A stretch of 10,872 nucleotides of DNA. It comes from Salinirussus sp. GTDB lineage: Archaea; Halobacteriota; Halobacteria; Halobacteriales; Haloarculaceae. Made by a program: the position numbers and the translations under genes. The notes under the pieces are model-generated. The model was not told the origin of the DNA and searched no databases. It worked only from the letters and a program-made list of their open reading frames with translations. The stretch lies in assembly GCA_028275005.1 (NCBI GenBank), contig JAQCNN010000138.1:1-10872 (forward strand). Reading direction: 5' to 3'. Positions 1-7,497 of this stretch are shown piece after piece (positions within the stretch are counted from its first letter, which is position 1; the number at the start of each line of letters is the position of its first letter).

Positions 1-25
1 CCTCGGCCGGAACTACGACCAGTAG
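1..25 (+). CDS. Possible 3' end of an upstream gene
   Basis: Reading from base 2, the frame gives Leu-Gly-Arg-Asn-Tyr-Asp-Gln and then a TAG stop at 23-25. The hydrophilic tail would fit the C-terminus of a haloarchaeal protein, and the next gene starts about 100 bases downstream. Seven residues are too few to name a family, and this may be chance. The rest of the gene, if real, lies left of the window. Confidence 0.25.
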
Positions 26-85
26 GGTGCCCTCCTCGTATCGACCGCCGAACGCCAGCCGCGAGGGTCGTCCACCTCGCTCGAT

Positions 86-101
86 CCTGCCTTTGAAGTA
101 C
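86..101 (+). promoter_or_regulatory. Weak TATA-like element for the NucS-like zinc-finger gene
   Basis: The tract ctttgaagta at 91-100 is the only A/T-rich stretch before the ATG at 123. It lies about 27 bases upstream, the spacing expected of a TATA box driving a leaderless haloarchaeal transcript. The match is weak, and no ribosome-binding site precedes the ATG. Confidence 0.3.
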
Positions 102-122
102 GAAGCCGGGGCCACCCGGCCC

Positions 123-836
123 ATGCGCGTCATCACCGGCCGCTGTACGGCTACCTTCGAGGGTCCCGGCTCCCGTGACCGCAGACAACACGGTGACTGT
201 GTCGTCCTCGTCAAGCCCGACGACACCGTCCTCGTCCACGACACCCGTGGCTACCAGCCGGTCGCCTGGCTCACCCGCCCGGAAGCGGTGACAGTCACCG
301 ACGAGGCCATCGTCGCCCGGGACGGCGACCAGCATCTCCGGGTCACCCGCCACGAGACGACCGTCCGGGAGACCCCCGCCGGCCCGGCCGGCGTCCCTGT
401 CGGCGACTGCCCGGACTGTGGTGACCGGCTCGTCCGCGCACACGGCGACGTCTCCTGTCCCGGCTGTGGGGCCCGCTACGGCCTGCCGGCCGGCGCGACC
501 GTCCTCGAGGAGGCCTGTGCGTGTGGCTGCCCGCGGCTCCGCGTCGCGCGCGGCGGGGAGTTCGAGGTGTGTCTGGACCGGGACTGTGAGTCACTGGACC
601 AGCGGGTCCGCGAGCACTTCGACCGGGCCTTCGACTGTCCGGCCTGTGGCGGCGACCTGCGGGTGCTTCGGCGGGGCGGGCTCATCCTTGGCTGTGAGGG
701 CTACCCCGACTGTGAGACCGGCTTTGCCGTCCCGCAGGGGGTCCACGACGGCAGCTGTGCGTGTGGGTTGCCGGCCTTCGAGACGGCGTCGGGGCGACGG
801 TGTCTGGACTCGGCCTGTGGGGCTCTGACGGAGTGA
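123..836 (+). CDS. NucS N-terminal-like domain fused to topoisomerase-type C4 zinc fingers
   Basis: The protein has 237 residues. Residues 1-85 resemble the N-terminal dimerisation/DNA-binding domain of endonuclease NucS (DUF91): a GRCTATFEG start, VVLVKPDDTVLVHD at about 27-40, then GYQPVAW. The RecB-like nuclease domain that follows in NucS is absent. The remainder holds paired cysteines: C96/C99 with C112/C115; C132/C134/C136 with C150/C155; C172/C175 with C191/C197; and C212/C214 with C227/C232. The third set, with LGCEGYPDC, is typical of the zinc ribbon at the C-terminus of type IA topoisomerases. A nucleic-acid-binding role is inferred; a catalytic role is not supported. The ATG at 123 is chosen over a GTG at 27 because the family similarity begins there and a TATA-like tract sits at the right distance. 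endA follows 117 bases downstream, so a link to RNA or DNA processing is possible but unproven. Confidence 0.8.
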   Translation: MRVITGRCTATFEGPGSRDRRQHGDCVVLVKPDDTVLVHDTRGYQPVAWLTRPEAVTVTDEAIVARDGDQHLRVTRHETTVRETPAGPAGVPVGDCPDCGDRLVRAHGDVSCPGCGARYGLPAGATVLEEACACGCPRLRVARGGEFEVCLDRDCESLDQRVREHFDRAFDCPACGGDLRVLRRGGLILGCEGYPDCETGFAVPQGVHDGSCACGLPAFETASGRRCLDSACGALTE

Positions 837-918
837 CAGTGCCCCGGTCTGTCTGGCCGAATGTCCCCCGCCATTTCCCGGTAGCCAGGGGGTGTGGCCG
901 CCGCACCGACGCCGGACC

Positions 919-932
919 GCAAGGGGCTTTGG
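919..932 (+). promoter_or_regulatory. endA promoter (leaderless type)
   Basis: The sequence cgcaaggggctttgg combines a purine-rich BRE-like half with a short T-rich core centred at about 928. That is 26-27 bases before the endA ATG at 954. Haloarchaeal leaderless promoters have this layout, so transcription would start at or next to the ATG. No Shine-Dalgarno motif is present. Assigned by position and pattern only. Confidence 0.4.
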
Positions 933-953
933 CCCGCCCGCCGTCGCTGCGGT

Positions 954-2024
954 ATGGATGTGACGTTCGACGGGACGGTCGTTCGAGGGGGACCGGCCGC
1001 CCGCGAGCGGTTCTACGACGCCCGCGGGTACGGCCGACCCGACGACGGCGGCGTCGTGCTCGCACCCGTGGAGGCGGCCCACCTGCTCTTCCGGGGCGAC
1101 CTCGACAGCGTGGCCGACCGCCGCCCTGGGACGGACGGCCGGCAGCTCGACTTCCCGGCCGTCCTGAACTCGACAGCTGTCTCGGAGGTTGCCTTCTTCG
1201 TCTACAAGGACCTCCGTGACCGGGGGTTCTATCTCTCGCCGGTCGACCGCGACGGACCCGGCGGGGCCGGCGAGTTCGCAGTCTATCCCCGGGGACAGGG
1301 CCCCTGGGACGACGAGGTCGCCTACCGGGTACGGGCGGTCAGTGAGCGGGCCACCGTCGACGCCGGGGCGCTGCGCGGCCTGGCCGACCCCGTCGACGAC
1401 CGCGCGCGGGGGTCCGACCGGGAACCGACGGGTGTGTTGGCGGTTGTTGACGAGGAGAGCGAGCTCACCTACCTCGAACTCGGCGTGCCGACCGTCTCGG
1501 GGTCGACCCACCACGACCTTCCCTCGGTCGAGGGGGACCTCCTGGCCGACCGGGTGCTCGTCCGGGACCCACCCGACCCGCTGTACGGCCGGGCCTTCTA
1601 CGGCCAGCCGCTGGACGAGGGCGTTCAGCTGTCGCTGGTCGAGGCGGCCCACCTCGCACGGGCGGGTGTGTTGGCCGTCGACGGTGGGGCAGCAGGGGTC
1701 ATCGAGCGTGGCCGGGCGGTCGAGGGTGACCGGTTCGACCGCCGGCTGGGGGCCTACGGTGCCCTCCGGACCGCGGGTATCGTGCCAAAGACCGGGTTCA
1801 AGTTCGGCGCCGACTTCCGGACCTACGACGATGTCGTCGACGTCGAGGACCTGGGTCACTCCGAGCGACTGGTCCGGGTGCTCCCGCCGGCGCACAGCTT
1901 CGCCCCGCGAGACCTCGCGCTGGATGTGCGCCTCGCCCACGGCGTCCGCAAGCGGATGGTGTACGCGTTGAGCGGAGCCGACGAGGGGTTCGGGTGGCTC
2001 TCGGTCGGCCGGCTGACACCCTGA
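954..2024 (+). CDS. endA: tRNA-splicing endonuclease EndA
   Basis: EndA cuts the two bulges of bulge-helix-bulge motifs in pre-tRNA introns and in pre-rRNA, leaving a 2',3'-cyclic phosphate and a 5'-OH. The 356-residue length fits the long euryarchaeal form that works as a homodimer, with two tandem repeats per chain. Each half carries a related helix: LAPVEAAHLLFRGDL near residue 35 and LSLVEAAHLARAGVL near 225. The C-terminal half is the catalytic one. It contains KTGFKFG (279-285), DFRTY with the likely catalytic Tyr291, His302 in GHSERL, and Lys333 in GVRKRM. The 11- and 31-residue spacing agrees with the known Tyr-His-Lys triad of archaeal EndA. The ATG at 954 matches the family N-terminus and suits a leaderless promoter; a GTG at 894 would add an unlikely Arg/Pro-rich extension. 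trpS follows after 192 bases. Confidence 0.96.
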   Translation: MDVTFDGTVVRGGPAARERFYDARGYGRPDDGGVVLAPVEAAHLLFRGDLDSVADRRPGTDGRQLDFPAVLNSTAVSEVAFFVYKDLRDRGFYLSPVDRDGPGGAGEFAVYPRGQGPWDDEVAYRVRAVSERATVDAGALRGLADPVDDRARGSDREPTGVLAVVDEESELTYLELGVPTVSGSTHHDLPSVEGDLLADRVLVRDPPDPLYGRAFYGQPLDEGVQLSLVEAAHLARAGVLAVDGGAAGVIERGRAVEGDRFDRRLGAYGALRTAGIVPKTGFKFGADFRTYDDVVDVEDLGHSERLVRVLPPAHSFAPRDLALDVRLAHGVRKRMVYALSGADEGFGWLSVGRLTP

Positions 2025-2032
2025 CCCCGATG

Positions 2033-2064
2033 AAAACCGTTATGACACCGGTAGCGATTATACC
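2033..2064 (+). promoter_or_regulatory. Candidate trpS promoter(s)
   Basis: Two A/T-rich elements follow the endA stop. The first is gatgaaaaccgttatgac, BRE-like A-rich then ttatga at about 2040-2045. The second is gcgattatacc at about 2053-2063. The first would place the transcript start near 2070, exactly at the ATG of a tiny ORF; the second would place it near 2085. Either leaves a leader of about 130-150 bases before trpS. No TATA-like tract lies in the usual position 25-30 bases before the trpS ATG. Confidence 0.45.
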
Positions 2065-2069
2065 GTCGT

Positions 2070-2144
2070 ATGACAGCCGTTTCCCGTCCGTGGCGCCCGC
2101 AGCTCCAGGAAGCGGATAGTCCCGACGACCGGGCGGGCGTGTGA
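2070..2144 (+). CDS. Possible 24-codon leader ORF before trpS
   Basis: ATG at 2070 to TGA at 2142-2144 encodes a 24-residue peptide beginning MTAVSRPWRPQ, with one Trp codon at 2091. The ORF starts where a leaderless transcript from the upstream TATA element would begin. It is in the same frame as trpS (ATG 2217), and the stretch between its TGA and the trpS ATG has no further stop. It could be a regulatory upstream ORF, or chance in GC-rich DNA; I know of no homologue. Confidence 0.2.
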   Translation: MTAVSRPWRPQLQEADSPDDRAGV

Positions 2145-2216
2145 CGCCGCGCTCGCGGTGCTCCCTCCACCTTCTCGCCGCGATGGCTCGCCCGACGACC
2201 ACCCGACCCCCGACAG

Positions 2217-3863
2217 ATGACACACGAACGTGACGCCGACCCCGACCCGGATGCACAGCCAGCGGCCGACGAGAGCGCCGACGCCGACCCCACGGTACAC
2301 ACGACCGGACAGCCCCGACCCGACGGCGGGGCGGTCGACGACGTTGCACTCGACCCGTGGGGCTCCTCGACGGTGTCCGACTACCGCAAACTGTTCGAGC
2401 AGTTCGGCATCGAACGCTTCGAGACGGTGCTCGACGAGGTGCCCGCGCCACACTACCTGATGCGTCGGGGGGTTATCTTCGGCCACCGTGACTACCGCCC
2501 GGTCGCCCGTGCGATGCGCGAGGGCGACCCCTTCGCGGCGCTCTCGGGATTCATGCCCACCGGCGACCCACACATCGGCCACAAGCTCGTCTTCGATGAA
2601 ATCATCTGGCACCAGCAACAGGGCGGGGACGCCTACGGCCTCATCGCCGACCTTGAGGCCCACAGCGCCCGTGGCCTCTCCTGGGCCGAGGTCGACGAGC
2701 ACGCCCGCAACTACATCCTCTCACTGCTCGCACTCGGGTTCGACCCCGAGGCGGGGGAGCTCTACCGCCAGTCCGCCAATCGGGAGGTCCAGGACCTGGC
2801 CTTCGAGCTAGGTGCGGAGGCCAACTTCTCCGAGCTCCAGGCCATCTACGACTTCGACGGCGAGACCGACGTCTCACACATGCAGTCGGTCGTCACCCAG
2901 ATGGCCGACATCCTCTACCCACAGCTCGAGGAGCCCAAACCGACGGTTATCCCCGTCGGCCCCGACCAGGACCCACACATCCGGCTCTCCCGTGACCTCG
3001 CGGCCCGGCTGCGCTACTTCGGGGTGACCGAGGCATACGCCAGCTTCGAGCTGGCGGACGCAGAACGCCGGGCACTCGCGCTGGTCTACGACGAACTCGT
3101 CGATGAGAGCCGGCGCACCGACGAGGGCGGGGACGACACCCTCCGGTGTGAGGACGCCGCCGCGCTGCTTCGGGCCGGCGCCGACCGGGCGGACCCACTC
3201 GACGAGCCCGCGGTGCGTGACTCGCTGCTGGAGAAGCTCGACAACGCCGGCAAGGAACCGCTCCGGCCCCGGGTCCGCTTCGTCGACCGCAACGCCACCG
3301 AGACGGCCTTCGAGGCGCTGATCGAGGCGGTTGACGGCGAGAAACGGGTCTACGACAACCACGTCGACGCCTTCGAGACGGACCGGGCGGCCGCCGAACA
3401 GCTGGCCCGCGATGTCGAGGTGGCCCACGGCGGCTACGGCTTCCTGCCCCCCTCCTCGGTCTACCACCGGTTTATGACCGGGCTGACCGGCGGGAAGATG
3501 TCCTCCTCGGTGCCCGCGAGCCACATCTCGCTGCTCGATACCCCCGAGGAGGGCTACGACAAGGTGAAAACCGCCACCACCGGTGGCCGAGAGACCGCTG
3601 AAAAACAGCGGGAACTCGGCGGCGAGCCCGACGACTGCCCGGTCTACGAACTCTACGCGTACCTGCTCGCACACGACGACGACGAGTTTGCAAAGCAGGT
3701 CTACGACGAGTGTGCCGGCGGTGAGCGCCTCTGTGGGGACTGCAAGGAGCAGGCCGCCCGGCTGATGGAGGACTTCCTCGAGAACCACCAGGAGAAACGC
3801 GCCGAGTGGGCCGACCGGCTCGAGGAGCTCGACATCGACCTCGACACCGACCGCAAGCGGTGA
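2217..3863 (+). CDS. trpS: Tryptophanyl-tRNA synthetase
   Basis: This class I enzyme activates tryptophan with ATP and charges tRNA-Trp. The 548-residue protein carries the HIGH signature (PTGDPHIGH, 114-122), the VGPDQDPH active-site segment (247-254) and the KMSKS-type loop GGKMSSS (425-431). Residues 1-45 are an acidic, probably disordered tail; LDPWGS and YLMRRGVIFGHRDY then match the archaeal TrpS core. Residues about 280-405 are an acidic insertion ahead of the KMSSS region, so the protein is much longer than most archaeal TrpS; as I recall, other haloarchaeal TrpS proteins share this. No Shine-Dalgarno motif precedes the ATG at 2217; haloarchaea often initiate without one. endA lies upstream. 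In haloarchaea the tRNA-Trp transcript has an intron that EndA removes, so the pairing makes functional sense. Confidence 0.97.
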   Translation: MTHERDADPDPDAQPAADESADADPTVHTTGQPRPDGGAVDDVALDPWGSSTVSDYRKLFEQFGIERFETVLDEVPAPHYLMRRGVIFGHRDYRPVARAMREGDPFAALSGFMPTGDPHIGHKLVFDEIIWHQQQGGDAYGLIADLEAHSARGLSWAEVDEHARNYILSLLALGFDPEAGELYRQSANREVQDLAFELGAEANFSELQAIYDFDGETDVSHMQSVVTQMADILYPQLEEPKPTVIPVGPDQDPHIRLSRDLAARLRYFGVTEAYASFELADAERRALALVYDELVDESRRTDEGGDDTLRCEDAAALLRAGADRADPLDEPAVRDSLLEKLDNAGKEPLRPRVRFVDRNATETAFEALIEAVDGEKRVYDNHVDAFETDRAAAEQLARDVEVAHGGYGFLPPSSVYHRFMTGLTGGKMSSSVPASHISLLDTPEEGYDKVKTATTGGRETAEKQRELGGEPDDCPVYELYAYLLAHDDDEFAKQVYDECAGGERLCGDCKEQAARLMEDFLENHQEKRAEWADRLEELDIDLDTDRKR

Positions 3864-3918
3864 GGGCGGCCCACACCCCGGTCTCCCACGGAGGAGGAAA
3901 CTGCCCGGTGGCCGCGAG

Positions 3919-3934
3919 TGAGAACCGTTAACTG
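3919..3934 (+). promoter_or_regulatory. pheST promoter
   Basis: The tract gagaaccgttaact holds a BRE-like gagaacc followed by a TATA-like gttaact (about 3927-3933) in otherwise GC-rich DNA. Transcription would start near 3957, giving a leader of about 23 bases before the pheS ATG. The spacer to trpS is 116 bases, so separate expression is likely, although no strong terminator is visible after trpS. Confidence 0.45.
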
Positions 3935-3979
3935 TCGACCGCGCCCCCTACCGACAACGACCGCCGCGACGCACACACC

Positions 3980-5497
3980 ATGACAACACGACTCCCGCCA
4001 GTGCAGGTGGCCCTGCTAGAGGCCGCCGACGCCGAGACGGACCGCCCGATAACCGACCTGGCCGGCGAGGCCGACCGCAAGCCCGAGACCGTCACCCGTG
4101 CCGCCTTCGAACTCGAGGACGCGGGGCTGGTGGCGGTCACCGAGGAGACCGAGGACTCGCTCACACTCACCCCCGAGGGTGAGCGCTACCGCGGGGAGGG
4201 TCTCCCGGAGCTTCGGCTCTACGAGGCTGCCCTCGCTGCCGGCGCCGACGACGAGCCGGCGGGGCTCGGTGACCTGTTGCCCGAGGCCGACCTCGACGGT
4301 GACGCCGCCGACATCGCGCTCGCGAACTTCGCCCGGAAGGGCTACGGCGAGGTCGAGAGCGGCTCGGTGCGGGCCGACCCGGACGCCGACCCGGACGCCG
4401 ACGCCGAGCGGGCTGCGCTCGCGGCCGTCGCCGCCGGTGATACGAGCGACCTCGAGGCGGCAACGTTGGACCGGCTCGAACGTCGTGCCCTCCTCGAGCG
4501 GACCGAGCGGACCGCCCGGCTGGTTCGGCTGACCGACGACGGGGTGACCGCGCTGATGGGTGGCGTCGAGCCCGTCGAGCGTGTCGACCGGGTCACACCC
4601 GAACTACTCACCAGCGGCGAGTGGGAAGATGTCGACTTTGCGGCGTACAACGTCGAGGCCGACGCCGAGCCCGCCAGGGGCGGCCGCGAGCACATCCTCC
4701 GTCAGACCGCAAACCGCGTGAAGGACGTGCTCGTCGGGATGGGCTTCGAGGAGATGGCGGGGCCACACGTCGACGCACAGTTCTGGATCAACGACTGTCT
4801 GTTTATGCCCCAGGACCACCCTGCCCGAACCCACTGGGACCAGTTCGCGCTGGCGCAACCGGACGCGGTCGGGGAGCTACCCGACGACCTCGTCGACCGG
4901 GTCCGTTCGGCCCACCTCGAGGGTGTCGGCGAGGACGGCGAGGGCTACCACTCCCCCTGGGGGGTCGAAACCGCGGCCTCACTCGACCTGCGCGGGCACA
5001 CCACCTCGCTGTCGATGCGGTATCTCTCCGGCTACCAGAAGGGGGAGCTCGACCCCCCACAGCGGTGTTTCAGCGTCGAGAAGGTCTACCGAAACGACAC
5101 GCTCGACCCCACCCACCTGCTCGAGTTCTTCCAGATCGAGGGGTGGGTGATGGCCGAGACCCTGTCGGTGCGGGACCTGATGGGCACCTTCGAGGAGTTC
5201 TACGACCAGTTTGGGATCACCGACCTGGAGTTCAAACCCCACTACAACCCGTACACGGAGCCGAGCTTCGAGCTGTTCGGGACCCACCCTGAAACGGGTG
5301 ACCTCGTGGAGGTGGGCAACTCCGGGGTGTTCCGGGACGAGGTGACCGAGCCCCTCGGTGTGGAGGCTGACGTGATGGCGTGGGGGCTGTCCCTGGAGCG
5401 GCTGTTGATGCTGATCTACGGCTTCGAGGACATCCGCGACGTCCACGGGACGCTGTGTGACCTCGACCTGCTGCGGAACGTGGAGGCGATGCACTGA
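3980..5497 (+). CDS. pheS: Phenylalanyl-tRNA synthetase alpha subunit
   Basis: PheS is the catalytic subunit of the cytoplasmic (alpha-beta)2 enzyme that charges tRNA-Phe. The protein has 505 residues. The first 150-200 form the winged-helix-like N-terminal region of archaeal/eukaryotic PheS, starting LPPVQVALLEAADA. The class II core begins at about residue 230 (GGREHILRQTANRVKDVL, then DAQFWINDCLFMPQDHPAR). Motif 2 is RCFSVEKVYRND at 362-373, followed by THLLEFFQIEG. Motif 3 is DVMAWGLSLERLLML with its Arg at 474. Residues about 132-140 are an Asp-Ala-Asp-Pro run encoded by a 12-base tandem repeat at 4373-4402, in what is probably a solvent-exposed linker. Its stop overlaps the pheT start by one base (TGATG), so the two subunits are translationally coupled. 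Confidence 0.97.
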   Translation: MTTRLPPVQVALLEAADAETDRPITDLAGEADRKPETVTRAAFELEDAGLVAVTEETEDSLTLTPEGERYRGEGLPELRLYEAALAAGADDEPAGLGDLLPEADLDGDAADIALANFARKGYGEVESGSVRADPDADPDADAERAALAAVAAGDTSDLEAATLDRLERRALLERTERTARLVRLTDDGVTALMGGVEPVERVDRVTPELLTSGEWEDVDFAAYNVEADAEPARGGREHILRQTANRVKDVLVGMGFEEMAGPHVDAQFWINDCLFMPQDHPARTHWDQFALAQPDAVGELPDDLVDRVRSAHLEGVGEDGEGYHSPWGVETAASLDLRGHTTSLSMRYLSGYQKGELDPPQRCFSVEKVYRNDTLDPTHLLEFFQIEGWVMAETLSVRDLMGTFEEFYDQFGITDLEFKPHYNPYTEPSFELFGTHPETGDLVEVGNSGVFRDEVTEPLGVEADVMAWGLSLERLLMLIYGFEDIRDVHGTLCDLDLLRNVEAMH

Positions 5498-7299
5498 TGC
5501 CCGTCGTCGATATCGACCCCGACGAACTCCGGGCGCTGACCGACCACGAGGAGAAGACGGACGAGGACCTCCAGGCGGACCTGTTCGACCTGGGGCTTGA
5601 GTTCGAGGGCTGGACCGACGACGAGGAGATGCAACTGGAGTTCGCCCCCGACCGACTCGACCGGCTCTCGGTCGAAGGGGTGGCGCGGTCACTACGGTAC
5701 CACTACGGCGACGACCGCGGTGTCTACGTCCCCTCGACCAACGACCCCGAGTGGACGGTCCGTGTGGAGGACCAGCCGCCGGACCGGCCATACGTCACCG
5801 GCGCGGTGATTCGCGACGTCGACTTTACCGAGGGGTCGCTGGAGTCGCTGATCCAACTCCAGGAGAAGCTCCACGCCACGATGGGCCGCCAGCGTGCAAA
5901 GGGCGCCATCGGGGTCCACGACCTCATCATGCTGAAGGGACACGAGGCACGGGGCGCCTCGGAACAGCAGCGCGGCGAGGAAACCGACCCGCGAGCCGAC
6001 GCCACGACCGACGAGGCCCACAGCAACCCAGGCAAACGCGTCCGCTACACCAGTGTCGACCCCGACGACGAGCGGTTCGTCCCACTCGACGCCGACACGG
6101 ATATGACGCCCGCAGCGGTCCTGAGCGACCACCCAGTCGGCGAGACCTACGCCGGTCTCGTCGAGGGGTTCGACCGCGTGCCCGCTATCTACGACGCTAT
6201 CGGGCTGTTCTCCTTCCCCCCGGTGATCAACGGCCGTCGGACCGAGGTCTCCACGGAGTCACGAGACCTCTTTGTCGAGATGACGGGCACCGACCAGTGG
6301 ACTGTCGACCGGATGCTCAACATCGTCTGTTACGCCCTGTCGGCCCGTGGCGCACAGATCGAGCGTGTCGCCGTGGAGTACGCCGATGACGCCCCCGGCG
6401 AGTACGCCGGCCGGACGCTCGACCGACCGGACCTCTCGACGAAGACGAAGACCGTCACCCACGACCGCATCGAGGAAACCCTCGGGGTCGACCTGGACGA
6501 GGAGACGGTCGTGGACTGCGCCGAGCGGGCGGGGCTGGACGCCGAGTCCACGACCGAGGGCGGCACACCCGTCTACGAGGTCTCGGTCCCGCCGTACCGC
6601 GTGGACGCGCTTCATCCCCTCGACATCATCGACGACATCGGGCGGGCCTACGGCTTCAACGAGCTGGAACCCCGGTACCCAGACGTCTCGACGGTCGGCG
6701 GGCGCCACGAGCGCTCCCGGCTCGAGGATGCGGCCCGGGACGCCCTCGTGGGGCTGGGTTTCGAGGACCTTCTGAACTTCCACATGATAAACGAGGCCGA
6801 GAACTTCGAGCGGATGCGCGTCGACACGGACGGCGACTGTCTGGGTGCCGGCGACCCCGTGACGATTCGCGAGCCCTACAGCGAGGACTACACCATCCTG
6901 CGGACCTGGGCGCTCCCCTCGCTCATGATGGTCCTCGAGAACAACACCCACCGCTCGTACCCACAGGACCTCGCGGAGGTCGGCCTCGCAGCCGAGGTCG
7001 ACGAGGACGTGAACACGGGTGCGGCCGAGCGCCGGACCGTCGCGGCCGCCCTCGCGCGCACGGACGTCTCGTACGAGGACGCAAAGGCCCGGCTTCAGGC
7101 ACTGGCAACGGCGTTCGGGAAGGACCTGGCGACCCCGGCGACCCGCCACCCGAGCTTCATCGACGGCCGGGCCGCGACGGTCGTCCTCGACGGCGAACCG
7201 GCGGGGGTCATCGGCGAACTCCACCCGGCCGTGCTGGTCGAGCACGACCTGGAGGTGCCGGTAGCCGCCTTCGAACTCGAACTGGACGCGCTGTCGTAG
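5497..7299 (+). CDS. pheT: Phenylalanyl-tRNA synthetase beta subunit
   Basis: PheT is the partner of PheS in the (alpha-beta)2 enzyme. It carries the B3/B4 editing domain, which hydrolyses mischarged Tyr-tRNA-Phe, and structural core domains. The 600-residue protein starts MPVVDIDPDELRAL and has the archaeal beta N-terminal domain (1-147), a B3/B4-type region at about 210-275 (GLFSFPPVINGRRTEV), a B5 domain at about 310-390 (VPPYRVDALHPLDIIDDIGRAYGF) and a C-terminal core with RTWALPSLM (469-477) and IGELHPAVL (572-580). The bacterial tRNA-binding and anticodon-binding extensions are absent, as expected in archaea. A polar, acidic segment at about 150-182 looks like a halophile-type insertion, since its flanks are conserved. 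No ribosome-binding site is needed because of the TGATG overlap. Confidence 0.96.
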   Translation: MPVVDIDPDELRALTDHEEKTDEDLQADLFDLGLEFEGWTDDEEMQLEFAPDRLDRLSVEGVARSLRYHYGDDRGVYVPSTNDPEWTVRVEDQPPDRPYVTGAVIRDVDFTEGSLESLIQLQEKLHATMGRQRAKGAIGVHDLIMLKGHEARGASEQQRGEETDPRADATTDEAHSNPGKRVRYTSVDPDDERFVPLDADTDMTPAAVLSDHPVGETYAGLVEGFDRVPAIYDAIGLFSFPPVINGRRTEVSTESRDLFVEMTGTDQWTVDRMLNIVCYALSARGAQIERVAVEYADDAPGEYAGRTLDRPDLSTKTKTVTHDRIEETLGVDLDEETVVDCAERAGLDAESTTEGGTPVYEVSVPPYRVDALHPLDIIDDIGRAYGFNELEPRYPDVSTVGGRHERSRLEDAARDALVGLGFEDLLNFHMINEAENFERMRVDTDGDCLGAGDPVTIREPYSEDYTILRTWALPSLMMVLENNTHRSYPQDLAEVGLAAEVDEDVNTGAAERRTVAAALARTDVSYEDAKARLQALATAFGKDLATPATRHPSFIDGRAATVVLDGEPAGVIGELHPAVLVEHDLEVPVAAFELELDALS

Positions 7300-7320
7300 G
7301 CTTCACACGACGCCACCCAC

Positions 7321-7448
7321 GAGACCGGTCCCCGGCCGCCGGGTACAACAGCACATACCCTCCACGGACCGGTGTGGCTCCGGCGAGGGGTGACCAGCAG
7401 TGTTACTGTGGCGCGCTCGGGGCCGGAGCCCGGACACCGGGCGGTCTC
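7321..7448. repeat. Long imperfect inverted repeat between convergent pheT and pyrD
   Basis: The core arms are ccggtgt + ggctccggc (7369-7384) and gccggagcc + acaccgg (7422-7430 and 7434-7440). They give 16 base pairs broken only by a 3-base bulge (cgg, 7431-7433). Inside, gag 7385-7387 can pair with ctc 7416-7418, and cca-g-cagt / actgtgg (7394-7411) forms an apical hairpin with loop gtt. Outside, gagaccg 7321-7327 pairs with cggtctc 7442-7448, and cccgg/ccggg at 7331-7343 is a small side hairpin. Either strand folds. It could be a two-way transcription end between pheT and pyrD, or a structured RNA. There is no T-tract, so it is not a standard archaeal terminator. Confidence 0.55.
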
Positions 7449-7497
7449 AGTGACACGGTTCGGGTAGCCTCCCGACGGGCCGGTCGCCCTGTGGCGG

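Noticed and set aside
27..122. GTG start extending the NucS-like protein by 32 residues
   Set aside because: The extension is Arg/Pro-rich and unlike the acidic protein that follows. The family similarity begins at the ATG at 123, which has a TATA-like tract at leaderless distance.
591..1940. 449-codon open frame on the minus strand
   Set aside because: It lies antisense to the zinc-finger gene and endA, has no recognisable motifs, and is expected from codon bias in GC-rich DNA.
2010..2040. Box C/D-like motifs (ctga near cgatgaaa)
   Set aside because: Only one loose pair is present, the boxes do not match consensus, and there is no second set or terminal stem.
2874..3788. 304-codon open frame on the minus strand
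   Set aside because: It is antisense to clearly conserved trpS sequence, including the KMSSS region, and has no family signature or promoter.
6259..7245. 328-codon open frame on the minus strand
   Set aside because: It is antisense to conserved pheT domains and has no motifs of its own.
7300..7497. tRNA or H/ACA guide RNA in the gap between pheT and pyrD
   Set aside because: No T-arm or acceptor pairing fits a tRNA. The ACA near 7434 lies inside a stem and at the wrong distance from an internal loop for an H/ACA guide.
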